A stretch of DNA of 64,000 nucleotides from Sphingomonas lycopersici (GTDB lineage: Bacteria > Pseudomonadota > Alphaproteobacteria > Sphingomonadales > Sphingomonadaceae), in NCBI RefSeq assembly GCF_026130605.1, contig NZ_JANFAU010000013.1:60490-124489 (forward strand), in the 5' to 3' direction. Positions 44,618 to 55,779 of this stretch are shown here, piece after piece (position 1 is the stretch's first letter; each line of letters opens with the position of its first letter). Below the pieces are notes generated by a model, which was not told where the DNA came from, searched no databases, and saw nothing but the letters and a program-made list of their open reading frames with translations. The translations under genes and the position numbers were made by a program.

Positions 44618-45682
44618 ATGGATTTGTCGCGTCGCGGCATGCTGGCGCTGGGGCCGATCGCCGCCGGAAGTTCGATGGTTCCGCTGCTCGCAGCGCCGGC
44701 AGGGGCGCAAGCGCCCGCCGACGCGATCGCGGATCCCTATCGGGTTGGGCTGTTGCCGTCGCAGCGCCATGATGCCGCGCCGCTGGGGAATGACGTATCC
44801 CCACAGACCCGCGCCTGGCGCGCGCGCGGCAAATTGGCCTCGGTGTTCGGCAACGAAATCTATTACCAGCGCGACGGCCGTGGGCCGACATTGGTGTTCA
44901 TCCACGGCTTTCCGACATCGAGCTACGACTGGAAGTCGGTGCAGGAAGACCTCAGGCGGTCATTCGACTGCGTCATCTTCGATCTGGTCGGCTTCGGCCT
45001 CTCGAGCAAACCCGAGGCATGGAGCTATTCGCTGTTCCAGCAGGCCGATACGATCGAAGGACTGATGCGCGCGCTTGGCATTCGGAGCGCGCATATCGTC
45101 AGCCACGATATGGGCACTTCGGTCCATACCGAGCTGCTCGCGCGCAAGCAGGCGGGAACGCTGACCTTCGACCTGTCCGGCTCGACCTTCCTCAACGGCA
45201 GCGTGATCAAGGGCATGGCGACGCTCAACGACTTTCAAAAGACGCTGCAGGACGCATCCTCGCTGCAAGCGGGGATGAAGATGGTCGCGGAACTGATGCC
45301 GAGCTATGTCGACCGGCTCAAGCAACTGATGGCGCGCCCCGAAGTGGTGACCGCAGAAGAAAGACGCGTGATGGAGGATTTGCTGGCGCACGAGCAGGGC
45401 AATATCCGCCTCCCCAACGTCTACAGCTATGTGCGCGAACGCTATATCCATGAGGAGCGCTGGGTCGGCGCACTGCGCAAGGAGAATGGCCCGGTCCAGA
45501 TCATCTGGGGCGCGGCCGATCCGATCGCCAATATCGGTATGGGCCGCAAGCTGCACGAACTGGTGCCGCAGGCGCACTATACCGAACTGCGGAATGTCGG
45601 GCATTTCATCCCGTTCGAGGCGCCGGCCGAGGTCTCCGCCGGGATACGCGGCTTTATCGGAAAAATCGCCGAGCGGTCGTAA
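44618..45682 (+). CDS. Tat-exported alpha/beta hydrolase with Asp nucleophile
   Basis: 354 aa. The N-terminus DLSRRGMLALGPIAAGSS is a twin-arginine signal with cleavage near AGAQA. The alpha/beta core has the oxyanion motif FIHGFPTSSYDW (about 94-105), nucleophile Asp164 in SHDMGTS, acid WGAADP and base VGHFIPFEAP. An Asp nucleophile is the mark of epoxide hydrolases and haloalkane dehalogenases, not of esterases. It presumably attacks the same substrate class that the divergent sulfatase and the receptor handle. Confidence 0.9.
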   Translation: MDLSRRGMLALGPIAAGSSMVPLLAAPAGAQAPADAIADPYRVGLLPSQRHDAAPLGNDVSPQTRAWRARGKLASVFGNEIYYQRDGRGPTLVFIHGFPTSSYDWKSVQEDLRRSFDCVIFDLVGFGLSSKPEAWSYSLFQQADTIEGLMRALGIRSAHIVSHDMGTSVHTELLARKQAGTLTFDLSGSTFLNGSVIKGMATLNDFQKTLQDASSLQAGMKMVAELMPSYVDRLKQLMARPEVVTAEERRVMEDLLAHEQGNIRLPNVYSYVRERYIHEERWVGALRKENGPVQIIWGAADPIANIGMGRKLHELVPQAHYTELRNVGHFIPFEAPAEVSAGIRGFIGKIAERS

Positions 45683-45704
45683 TGCTGCTCATGCGGCTCT
45701 GGCT

Positions 45705-46025
45705 TCAGCGCGACGCAGCACGTCGAGGTTGCGTTGGTGGCTCGCTTCGTCGTCGCCTGAACGCGGCGAGCGAAAGCATAGCGGCGATATAGATGGCGAT
45801 GATATAGACCAGGCCGAGTTCGTCCAGGGACCGTTGAGAGATGGTCCCCGGCCGGACATTTTCCGACAGCCCGACAATGCTCAGGATCGCGTCGACCGAG
45901 AATACGCCGAAGCCCGCGATCGATTTCTTGACGATATCGTCGGCCGAAACGAGCACCCCCTCCGAGGGCCGGCCGGTCTTCACCCAAGCCTCGTTCGACC
46001 CTTCTATCTGCCAGATGCTCTTGCA
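45705..46025 (-). pseudogene. MFS (GPH-type) transporter, C-terminal remnant
   Basis: The open frame from a TAG at 46026-46028 to the stop at 45705 reads EAWVKTGRPSEGVLVSADD followed by IVKKSIAGFGVFSVDAILS and, later, LDELGLVYIIAIYIAAML. This matches the last helices of glycoside-pentoside-hexuronide/MFS carriers (T/H-G-R-x-x-EG ... helix ... LGL-Y). A whole transporter would need about 450 residues; only about 105 remain and no start precedes them. A GTG at 45983 could express a short 92-residue piece, which is unlikely to function. Confidence 0.65.
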
Positions 46026-46228
46026 CTATAGAGGTCGGCACTTGGCGAGTGTCGAAGTTTCACGCGTGCTACGCTGCTCAGAGCGCAAATCCCATCCCTG
46101 GAAAATCAAGCTGATTTCTCAGCTGCGCGCCGACGATCCTCACCTGAATAGCGGTGGTTCAAGGGTAAGCCGCTCCCCGTCGGTCGAATAGAGTGCCGCA
46201 GAGGCCGCACTACCGGCAGCCGCCGACC

Positions 46229-46264
46229 AGCCCCGCCAGCCCGATCGGCCGGTGGGGCTTTTTT
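46229..46264 (+). terminator. hairpin with T run, plus strand, no obvious gene
   Basis: AGCCCC (46229-46234) pairs with GGGGCT (46254-46259), extended by CC/GG and an inner dyad, and is followed by T to 46264. The nearest plus-strand gene ends 550 bases upstream. The 46026-46228 stretch has no frame I can support. Confidence 0.6.
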
Positions 46265-46291
46265 GTTCGCGGCTCGGCCGGGGCGTGCGCC

Positions 46292-46620
46292 TCAGAAGAA
46301 ATGGCGCAACTGGACGCCATATTGCCGGGGCTCGCCGTAGAGGGTCTTGATCACCGTCTGGTTGGTCACCCCTGTCGCGCCCACGCCGGCTGTCTTGTAT
46401 GTGGGATAGCGCTCATTGGTGAGGTTGCGCCCGTAGAGCGCGATTTCCCATCGCTCGTCGATCGGCCGCCACGCCGCCCACGCATTGAGCAGGGTTAACG
46501 TCTCGCTTTCGAAGGCAGGATTGTTGTTGGCCTTGAAATAGACCCGGTCCCGCCACGAGAAATCCGCGCGCAGCGTGAGGCTCCCGACCTCGCCGAGCGG
46601 CGCCTTATATTCGCCGCCAT
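46292..46620 (-). pseudogene. TonB-dependent receptor, C-terminal remnant
   Basis: The minus strand reads LTLRADFSWRDRVYF, LLNAWAAWRPIDERWEIALY, GRNLTNERYPTYKTAG and ends GEPRQYGVQLRHFF-stop, a perfect receptor C-terminus with the terminal Phe. The frame closes at a TAG (46661-46663), so only about 110 homologous residues remain of an expected 750 or more. It is a truncated gene at the far end of the accessory module. Confidence 0.8.
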
Positions 46621-46738
46621 AAGAACCGGCTATAAAAATCGGATTTTCGATAGTCTCGACCTATCCCTGTCTGGCTCGCGTCGGGTATTGCGAGATCGAC
46701 TGTTGCGGCGCGCCTGCAACTGATGGAGGGACGGTGTG

Positions 46739-47698
46739 ATGTCGACGATAGGCAAATTGACCGCCGGCGCGGCGGTGACCGCTTTGTCCGCATTATCGGG
46801 GCTTGCGCTGTTCACCGCGTGGAACGGCCGTCGCGCCGAGCGGCTGGTGCCGGCCGACGGGCATTTCGTCCAGGTCGACGGCGCGACCTTGCATTATGCC
46901 GATATCGGCCACGGGCGGCCGATCGTGATGATTCACGGGCTCGGCGGGCAGCTGCGCAATTTCACTTATGCGCTGAGCGAGACGCTCGCGCGCGATCATC
47001 GGCTGATCATCGTCGATCGGCCCGGATCGGGTTATTCGACCTTCAGCGCCGGCACCAAGGATCGCGGGCTGTTCGTCCAGGCGCGGATGATCGTTGACCT
47101 CATCACCGCACTGGGGATCGAGCGGCCGTTGCTGGTCGGGCATTCGCTCGGCGGCGCGATCGCGCTGGCCGCGGCGGTGCAGTTTCCGCAGCGGATCGGC
47201 GGACTGGCGCTGCTCGCGCCGCTCACCCAGCCGATCGAGACGGTGCCGGAGGTGTTCAAGGCGCTGTCGCTGCAATCACCGGTGGCGCGCGCCGCGATCG
47301 CCTGGACGCTGGCCGCGCCGCTGAGCCGCGCCCGCCCCGAGGTCGCGCAGGCGCAATTGTTCGGCCCCGAGGAGGCGCCCGCCGATTTCGAGACGCGCGG
47401 CGGCGCCGCGCTGACCTTGCGCCCGGCGGCGTTCCAGGCGGCGGCGGCGGATGTCGAGGCGTGCGGGGTCGATATGCCGATTTTGGCGCGCCGCTACGGC
47501 GAATTGTCGCTGCCGGTGGGGATCCTGTTCGCGAAGGAGGATCGTATCCTCAACTTCGCGGATCATGGCCCGCCGACCGCGCAAGCGATCGCCGGCGCCG
47601 AGCTGACCGCGATCTCCGGCGGGCACATGTTCCCGCTGACCCAGCCTGCGGTTACCGGGGAGTGGATACGCGCGAGGGCTGCGGCGATCGGGGGTTAG
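46739..47698 (+). CDS. membrane-anchored alpha/beta hydrolase
   Basis: 319 aa. A hydrophobic N-terminal segment (about 8-28) without a cleavage site suggests an inner-membrane anchor facing the periplasm. Oxyanion motif MIHGLGGQLRNF, nucleophile Ser136 in GHSLGGAIAL, acid in FAKEDRILN and base His in SGGHMFPLTQP make a complete Ser-Asp-His triad, so this is an esterase/lipase-type enzyme, unlike the Asp-type hydrolase at 44.6 kb. ATG 46739 directly follows GTG 46736; GATGGAGGGACG lies upstream. Confidence 0.88.
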   Translation: MSTIGKLTAGAAVTALSALSGLALFTAWNGRRAERLVPADGHFVQVDGATLHYADIGHGRPIVMIHGLGGQLRNFTYALSETLARDHRLIIVDRPGSGYSTFSAGTKDRGLFVQARMIVDLITALGIERPLLVGHSLGGAIALAAAVQFPQRIGGLALLAPLTQPIETVPEVFKALSLQSPVARAAIAWTLAAPLSRARPEVAQAQLFGPEEAPADFETRGGAALTLRPAAFQAAAADVEACGVDMPILARRYGELSLPVGILFAKEDRILNFADHGPPTAQAIAGAELTAISGGHMFPLTQPAVTGEWIRARAAAIGG

Positions 47699-47869
47699 GA
47701 TTTCCGTCGCCCGGCCCTAGCCGGAGATGCGCTTCAACGCGACGCTCGCAGTGCATCCGATCTCGAAAAGTAAATTGATGAATAGCGACCGCTGGAGCGA
47801 CGAAAATTTCGTTTCTTTAGCGTCGTCGTGTGCGAGAACATTAGGGGGACGAATCGGGAATTCTTGGTG

Positions 47870-48475
47870 ATGATCGATCTCTTCTGCAATCGCGAAAATT
47901 TGCCGATGTGCAATCTGACATTCGATATTGTCGACCGAAAATATGACGATAGCGCAAAGTGCTGGAATTTATCCTTCCGCGCCGACGGCGGGTTGTACGG
48001 TATCGTTGGATTCGGCGCGACGATTCCCGCGTCCGGCTGGCGCGCTCAATCCGATACGGCCGAAGGTGTGACGTTCCATACTTATTGGAACCGCCTAATC
48101 CTGCATTCGAGCGGGCACGAAAGCGATATGCTGCTGGAAGTCCTTGTCGAATGCTACGGATATTTCGCCTGCCGTGGCGATGAATCGAGTATATTCTACA
48201 AAATCTGTCAAGAGATCGGGCAGTGGTTCTTCGTCGACGCGATCGATTGCGTGTGTGTCGGGATTCAGTCCGACCCTGCAAGGATCGCGGAGGAGCCTCA
48301 GCACCTCAAGATTTTCTTCACCGACGGGACGGAGGATGATCGCTATGCGGAAATATTTCTCGACATCGATCTGCCGAACGGCACGGCCGGGTTGAACGAG
48401 AAGGACACGACTTACCGGCCAAAACTGGTCCATTGGCTCGCCACGCGGGCAAGGCGGCTTCATTCGATGTACTAG
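47870..48475 (+). CDS. hypothetical protein, no recognised family
   Basis: 201 aa from ATG 47870 (GTG 47828 would add 14 residues). It is acidic, rich in aromatic residues, Ile and Cys, and poor in Ala and Arg, unlike its neighbours; the DNA is visibly more AT-rich with codons such as TTA, ATA and AAA used. No signal peptide or membrane helix. Motifs such as FFVDAIDCVCVGIQ and IFFTDGTEDDRYAEIFL suggest a compact cytoplasmic domain. The composition points to recent transfer. I cannot name a function. Confidence 0.65.
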   Translation: MIDLFCNRENLPMCNLTFDIVDRKYDDSAKCWNLSFRADGGLYGIVGFGATIPASGWRAQSDTAEGVTFHTYWNRLILHSSGHESDMLLEVLVECYGYFACRGDESSIFYKICQEIGQWFFVDAIDCVCVGIQSDPARIAEEPQHLKIFFTDGTEDDRYAEIFLDIDLPNGTAGLNEKDTTYRPKLVHWLATRARRLHSMY

Positions 48476-48717
48476 GGTGGATCGAGTTTCACGCGTTCGA
48501 GCCTTCGCAACCCGGTCACCCCGGCCTTGAGCCGGGGGGCCGTCTGGGGGGCGGGTGCGGAGCAAGAGCTTCCAGCCGCTGTACGCGCGGCAGGATGGAG
48601 CCCGGTTCGGGGCTGTCCTGAATACCTACCTTGGCAGGCAGTCGAACGCGTCGAGGCGACGGGATTTGTGCGCCGGGGTCGCCGCGGCCGTCGCGTTAAA
48701 TGAAACGGCCTATCCTC

Positions 48718-48800
48718 CGTTCGCCCCTAAGCTTCTCGAAGAGCTGCATTTCTTTCCGCGGACGAAAAGTGCAGCCCTTCGAAAAACTTAGCCCGAACGG
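48718..48800. repeat. dispersed inverted repeat family A, decayed copy 3
   Basis: Left arm CCGTTCGCCCCTAAGCTTCT and right arm CGAAAAACTTAGCCCGAACG are recognisable but diverged versions of the units at 6.2 and 21.6 kb. The 48476-48821 gap also holds a CCCCGGCCTTGAGCCGGGG palindrome near 48518 and no gene I can support. Confidence 0.75.
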
Positions 48801-48821
48801 TTCGGAGCCCGCGCGCGCGGC

Positions 48822-51746
<2,925 letters not shown>

Positions 51747-51876
51747 GGATGGGGGTTCTACTTCTGTTCCGCAAAGCTTTCCAGTCCCTTCGAGATGGGA
51801 TTGTGCATCGATTGCGGCAAGATGGCTGGAACTGGCGGCGAAGTGTATTATATTGATGGCACACTGGAGGCAGGCG

Positions 51877-52194
51877 ATGGCGAAGAAAGACGGCAAGAAG
51901 GCAAAGCGGATCCCGAAGCGGATCGGCGGGCTGAAAATCCCGAAGGAGTTGCGGCACGCGGGCGAGGCATTGCTCGACAAGGCCAATTCGCCCGCGGGGC
52001 GCGAGATCATCGCCACCGGGCTGACGATGGCCGCCGCCGCGGCGTCGGCCGCCGCGCGCAAACAGCGGACCGAGGCGCATCGCGCGACCCGGCCGGGCGA
52101 GCCCGGCACGGTCGATCCGCAACGCGTCGCCGAGGCGGTGGGCGATATGGCGGATATCGTGCTCGATCGCATCTTCCGCCCCCGCAAGGCGTGA
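51877..52194 (+). CDS. small basic hypothetical protein
   Basis: 105 aa. Lys-rich start (MAKKDGKKAKRIPKRIGGLK), then IPKELRHAGEALLDKANSPAGREIIATGLTM in a likely amphipathic helix and an Ala-rich segment. GGAGG lies 8 bases before ATG 51877. No signal peptide. Similar short proteins recur in sphingomonads without a known function. It diverges from uvrA. Confidence 0.72.
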   Translation: MAKKDGKKAKRIPKRIGGLKIPKELRHAGEALLDKANSPAGREIIATGLTMAAAAASAAARKQRTEAHRATRPGEPGTVDPQRVAEAVGDMADIVLDRIFRPRKA

Positions 52195-52277
52195 CGATTA
52201 CCGTCTTTTCATCACGCGGACGCGGTGGCGTCAGGCAGGGAAGGGCAGAAGCGCGTTACCGATCAGGAGTAACCGGA

Positions 52278-52532
52278 ATGAAACAAGCCAAATTCGTGTT
52301 CGCTGCTGCCGCCGCTGCGATGGCGCTCGGCGGGTCTCCGGCGCTGGCCAAGGGCTGTATCCGCGGCGCGGTCGCAGGCGGCGTCGCGGGGCATTATGCC
52401 GGGCATCATGCGATCGCCGGCGCAATGGCCGGCTGCGCGGCGGGGCATTATTACTATAAGCACAAGGCGGCGGTCGCTGCGCAGAAGCAGCAACAGGCCG
52501 CGCATCCCGGCACCGGCCAGCCGGCGAAGTAA
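52278..52532 (+). CDS. small exported glycine-zipper-like protein
   Basis: 84 aa. Signal peptide MKQAKFVFAAAAAAMALGGS with cleavage near ALA-KG; the mature part GAVAGGVAGHYAGHHAIAGA followed by MAGCAAGHYYYKHK is a glycine-zipper hairpin with His and Tyr, then a Gln/Ala tail. AGGAG precedes ATG 52278. Probably an envelope protein of unknown role. Confidence 0.75.
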   Translation: MKQAKFVFAAAAAAMALGGSPALAKGCIRGAVAGGVAGHYAGHHAIAGAMAGCAAGHYYYKHKAAVAAQKQQQAAHPGTGQPAK

Positions 52533-52576
52533 TATCTGAAAATGATAGCGCGGGTCGTGCCGAATCCGCGCTACCG

Positions 52577-52745
52577 CCCCGGCGTAGGCCGGGGCCCAGT
52601 TATGGCCGACCCGATGCTGGACCCCGGCCTGCGCCGGGGTGGTGGGAGTCAGAAGATCCTCGTGTCCCCGCGAAGGCGGGGATCCAGAGGCCAAGGCAAT
52701 CAGCGTTTCGTTATTTGGCCCTGGGTCCCCGCCTTGGCGGGGACA
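52577..52745. repeat. REP-like palindromes (family E), cluster 2
   Basis: Two facing pairs: CCCCGGCGTAGGCCGGGG (52577-52594) with CCCCGGCCTGCGCCGGGG near 52622-52639, then GTGTCCCCGCGAAGGCGGGG from 52662 with CCCCGCCTTGGCGGGGACAC ending 52745. It fills the gap between convergent genes, and matches the cluster at 30849-30989. Confidence 0.82.
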
Positions 52746-52759
52746 CGAGGAATGTGGCG

Positions 52760-53539
52760 CTACTTCCCCCGCCGCTTGCGGTGGCTCTCGAGGTCGAGCA
52801 CCGCCGAATCCTCGCCGTCGGGCAGCAGCCCGAGCCGCCGCGCGACTTCCTGATAGGCCTCCGCCTCGCCGCCGAGATCGCGACGGAAGCGATCCTTGTC
52901 GAGCTTCTCGCCCGAAGCCATGTCCCACAAGCGGCAGCAATCCGGGCTGATCTCGTCGGCCAGGATGATCCGGCCGTAATCATTGTCCCAGATTCGCCCG
53001 AATTCGAGCTTGAAGTCGACCAGCCGGATCCCGACCCCGGCGAACAGCCCGCTGAGGAAATCGTTGATGCGAATCGCGAGATCCTGGATGTCGTGCATCT
53101 CCTCCTGGCTGGCCCAGCCGAAGGCGGCGATATGCTCGTCGCTGATCATCGGATCGCCGAGCTCGTCCGACTTGTAAGCATATTCGATGATCGTGCGCGG
53201 CAGGCGGGTGCCTTCCTCGATCCCGAGCCGCTTGGCGAGCGTGCCCGCGGCGACGTTGCGCACCATCACCTCGATCGGGACGATCTCGACCTGCCGGATC
53301 AATTGCTCGCGCATGTTGAGCCGCCGGATGAAGTGCGTCGGCACGCCGATATGGTCGAGCAGCGTGAAGATATGCTCGGAGATCCGGTTGTTGAGCACGC
53401 CCTTGCCGTTGATCGTGCCCTTTTTCTGGGCGTTGAAGGCGGTCGCGTCGTCCTTGAAATATTGGATCAAGGTGCCCAGCTCGGGACCTTCGTAAAGGAT
53501 CTTCGCCTTGCCTTCGTAGATCTGTCGCCGCCGCGCCAT
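52760..53539 (-). CDS. purC: phosphoribosylaminoimidazole-succinocarboxamide synthase
   Basis: 259 aa. SAICAR synthase of purine synthesis joins aspartate to CAIR using ATP. RRRQIYEGKAKILYE (about 3-17) is the nucleotide-binding start, VEIVPIEVMVRNVAAGTLAKR the substrate motif, and LVDFKLEFG and LADEISPDCCRLWD the catalytic blocks. ATG 53539 is the family start. No other pur gene adjoins. Confidence 0.96.
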   Translation of the reverse strand: MARRRQIYEGKAKILYEGPELGTLIQYFKDDATAFNAQKKGTINGKGVLNNRISEHIFTLLDHIGVPTHFIRRLNMREQLIRQVEIVPIEVMVRNVAAGTLAKRLGIEEGTRLPRTIIEYAYKSDELGDPMISDEHIAAFGWASQEEMHDIQDLAIRINDFLSGLFAGVGIRLVDFKLEFGRIWDNDYGRIILADEISPDCCRLWDMASGEKLDKDRFRRDLGGEAEAYQEVARRLGLLPDGEDSAVLDLESHRKRRGK

Positions 53540-53639
53540 CGCTCGGTCCCCTGAAAAAAACGACCCCGGCGACGCGAATGCCGCGCGGCCGGGGCAGGAA
53601 TCTGGGGGAGGATATAAGGTAAGGGATAGACGGGCGCAA

Positions 53640-54479
53640 TCAGTCGGCTGCCGACGGTCTGGTGCCGCGCCACCACGCGCGCAGCGGGTCCTGCCAGCGT
53701 CGCCACGCCAATGCGCCGAGCAGCAACACGATCGCCGGCGGCCCGAGCAGCGCGATCGCGCCGAGCAGAATCGCCAGCGTCCATTGCAGCGAATTGCCTG
53801 CCGTATCAGCCGCCTCGGCCAGCGCGGTGCGCGCGCCGAAGCCACGGACCACGGTGCCGGAATGATATTGGAAGGTCAGCGGGGTACTGGCGAGCGAGGC
53901 GCGCTGTTCGTCGGTCTTCTGCTGCGCATCACGGCGTTGCGCGTCGAGTTCACCGCGTTGGCGGACGAGTTCGGCGCGCGTCGCCGATGAGATATCCTTG
54001 CGTGCGAGTTCGCGGTCGATCTTGTCGCGCGCGGCGGCGAGCGTTGCGTCGGCCTTGCCGAGCTCGGCGATCCGCGCACCAGCGTCGGCGCCGGTAATCT
54101 CGGCATCGATCAGCATACCCTCGGCCGCCTCGATCGCCGCGATCCCCTGTCGCCCGAAGGCGCGGGCGAGCGCCGGATCGAGCTTGAAGGCGAGCATCGC
54201 CTCGACCCCGTCGCCGTGCGTCAGCGTGTAGCGCATCCCGGTGATGCGACAGCGGCTGATCCCGAGTTTTTCGCAGGCCTGGGCATGCGCCTCCTGCGCG
54301 CCGGCGATTTTTGCAGGGGGCAGGCGGAAGGCGTAACGATAATCGAAGGCCACGCCGGGTGCGGCGGTGACGTCGACTCCGGGCGCCGATCCCTGGCTGT
54401 CGCTTTCCGCCTCCGGCGGCGCGGACCTGCTGCATGCCGCCAGCACGAGACAGACACAGACGATCGAAATACGTCGCAT
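53640..54479 (-). CDS. DUF4349-like lipoprotein
   Basis: 279 aa. MRRISIVCVCLVLAAC is a lipoprotein signal with the lipid-attachment Cys16. The middle (about 45-215) includes a coiled-coil stretch (ARDKIDRELARKDISSATRA), and one strong membrane helix (about 235-258: WTLAILLGAIALLGPPAIVLLLG) is followed by a basic tail. This plan, a lipid-anchored start, a coiled coil and a C-terminal transmembrane helix, fits DUF4349. Its role is unknown. Confidence 0.75.
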   Translation of the reverse strand: MRRISIVCVCLVLAACSRSAPPEAESDSQGSAPGVDVTAAPGVAFDYRYAFRLPPAKIAGAQEAHAQACEKLGISRCRITGMRYTLTHGDGVEAMLAFKLDPALARAFGRQGIAAIEAAEGMLIDAEITGADAGARIAELGKADATLAAARDKIDRELARKDISSATRAELVRQRGELDAQRRDAQQKTDEQRASLASTPLTFQYHSGTVVRGFGARTALAEAADTAGNSLQWTLAILLGAIALLGPPAIVLLLGALAWRRWQDPLRAWWRGTRPSAAD

Positions 54480-54538
54480 GATCGCTCTCCCGATAATGTC
54501 CTTAATCCATCGGATTAATCGAATATCACGGTCAAGCG

Positions 54539-55408
54539 TTATTTTTTGTCGATGAGTTGAGTGTCGAGCGCCGCAAGCACGAGCTGCCTGGCGGTCGCCC
54601 AGGCAGGGGTTTCGGGTGCGATCAGTTCGACATGGCCGGTGGCGGGGACGGTGTGGAGCGTCACGCTGTCGCCCGCGGCGGTGGCGCGCGCGAGATAATC
54701 GGTGGCGAAGCGATAGGGGATGATGCGGTCCTCGCGCCCGTTGACCAGATCGTGCGGTATGCCGATCGGAAGCAGGCGCGGGATCGACGTGTCGACATAG
54801 GGATCGGCGCGACCGGTGCCGACGAGCCGGGGGATCACCGCGGTGCCGCAGCCATTGTCCGGGCTGGCGGCGGTCGCCTCCAGATCGGGCAGCCCGCCGA
54901 GGCAGACGACATGCGCGATCGGCAGCGGGGCGGGGCTGCGCAGCGCGCTGGCGCCCGGCAGCCGTGGACGCGCGGCGAGCCACAAGGCGAGATGCCCGCC
55001 GGCCGAATGGCCGAGCGCGACGATGCGGCGCGTGTCGAGATCATAGTCGGCGCGGTGCGCGAGCAGCGCGTCGGCGGCCGCGGCGGCATCGGCGAAGGTG
55101 CCGGGATAGCCCCCGCCGTGGCGGTCGACGCCGCGATAATCGATGTTCCACACCGCAATCCCCGCGCGGCGCAGATCGTCGGCGATCCAGTCCATCAGCG
55201 TGCGATCGGCGATCGCGGTTTCCCAGCAACCGCCGTGGACCATCACGACCACGCGATGCGGCCCGCGCCCGGCGGGGCGCCACAGATCGATTTTCTGGTA
55301 GGGATCCGGCCCGTAGGCGATCGTGGCATCCGGCACGGGGCGCGGGCGCGTGGTGAGATCGGGCCAGGTGAGGTAGGAAGGCGACATGGCGCCCACCTTA
55401 TCATTCAT
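54539..55408 (-). CDS. alpha/beta hydrolase, kynurenine-formamidase-like
   Basis: 289 aa. The HGGCW oxyanion motif (about 58-62) and nucleophile Ser135 in ALGHSAGGHLALW match the KynB-like/BD-FAE group of the alpha/beta superfamily; VNGREDRIIPY and ATGHVELI give Asp and His. No export signal. Start ATG 55408 or 55387. The substrate is uncertain: no other tryptophan-degradation gene is present. Confidence 0.85.
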   Translation of the reverse strand: MNDKVGAMSPSYLTWPDLTTRPRPVPDATIAYGPDPYQKIDLWRPAGRGPHRVVVMVHGGCWETAIADRTLMDWIADDLRRAGIAVWNIDYRGVDRHGGGYPGTFADAAAAADALLAHRADYDLDTRRIVALGHSAGGHLALWLAARPRLPGASALRSPAPLPIAHVVCLGGLPDLEATAASPDNGCGTAVIPRLVGTGRADPYVDTSIPRLLPIGIPHDLVNGREDRIIPYRFATDYLARATAAGDSVTLHTVPATGHVELIAPETPAWATARQLVLAALDTQLIDKK

Positions 55409-55513
55409 GTGTCGACTGGGAACCTCCCCGGCGGGGCGTCGATCGGCGGAGTGGAGAGGGCCGACCGGCTAGGCGGGGGAGCGGGCCGCCGCCGGGGAGG
55501 AACTGGTCCGCGC

Positions 55514-55672
55514 TCAGCCGCAATGCGGCCCGCGGCTGCGCCAGGGCGCGTCGAATTGCTTGCGGTTAACCCGGGCAAAACCGACGCTTGCCGCATGAAT
55601 CAGGTCGGCGACGGCGCGCGAAAACGAGGTGTGCGAATTGGCCCAGGACTGGGTCAGAAAATCGTCACGCAT
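55514..55672 (-). CDS. small hypothetical protein
   Basis: 52 aa from ATG 55672, with GAGGAAGAA just upstream; the frame is open to 55750. MRDDFLTQSWANSHTSFSRA and RKQFDAPWR resemble short conserved proteins found beside LysR genes in sphingomonads, as I recall them. It diverges from the GcvA-like regulator, which may control it. No function known. Confidence 0.55.
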   Translation of the reverse strand: MRDDFLTQSWANSHTSFSRAVADLIHAASVGFARVNRKQFDAPWRSRGPHCG

Positions 55673-55779
55673 TTCTTCCTCCTGTCCGTTTCTGCTGACC
55701 CGATCTAAATGGCTCATTGTGCGCTGCAGCGCCAACAAATCGCTCGACATGATCGATAAGCTGGATTTATGGGTTCGCG

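Noticed and set aside
52577..52745. CRISPR array
   Set aside because: Units are palindromic REP-like pairs with irregular spacing and no cas genes; there is no direct-repeat/unique-spacer pattern anywhere in the window.
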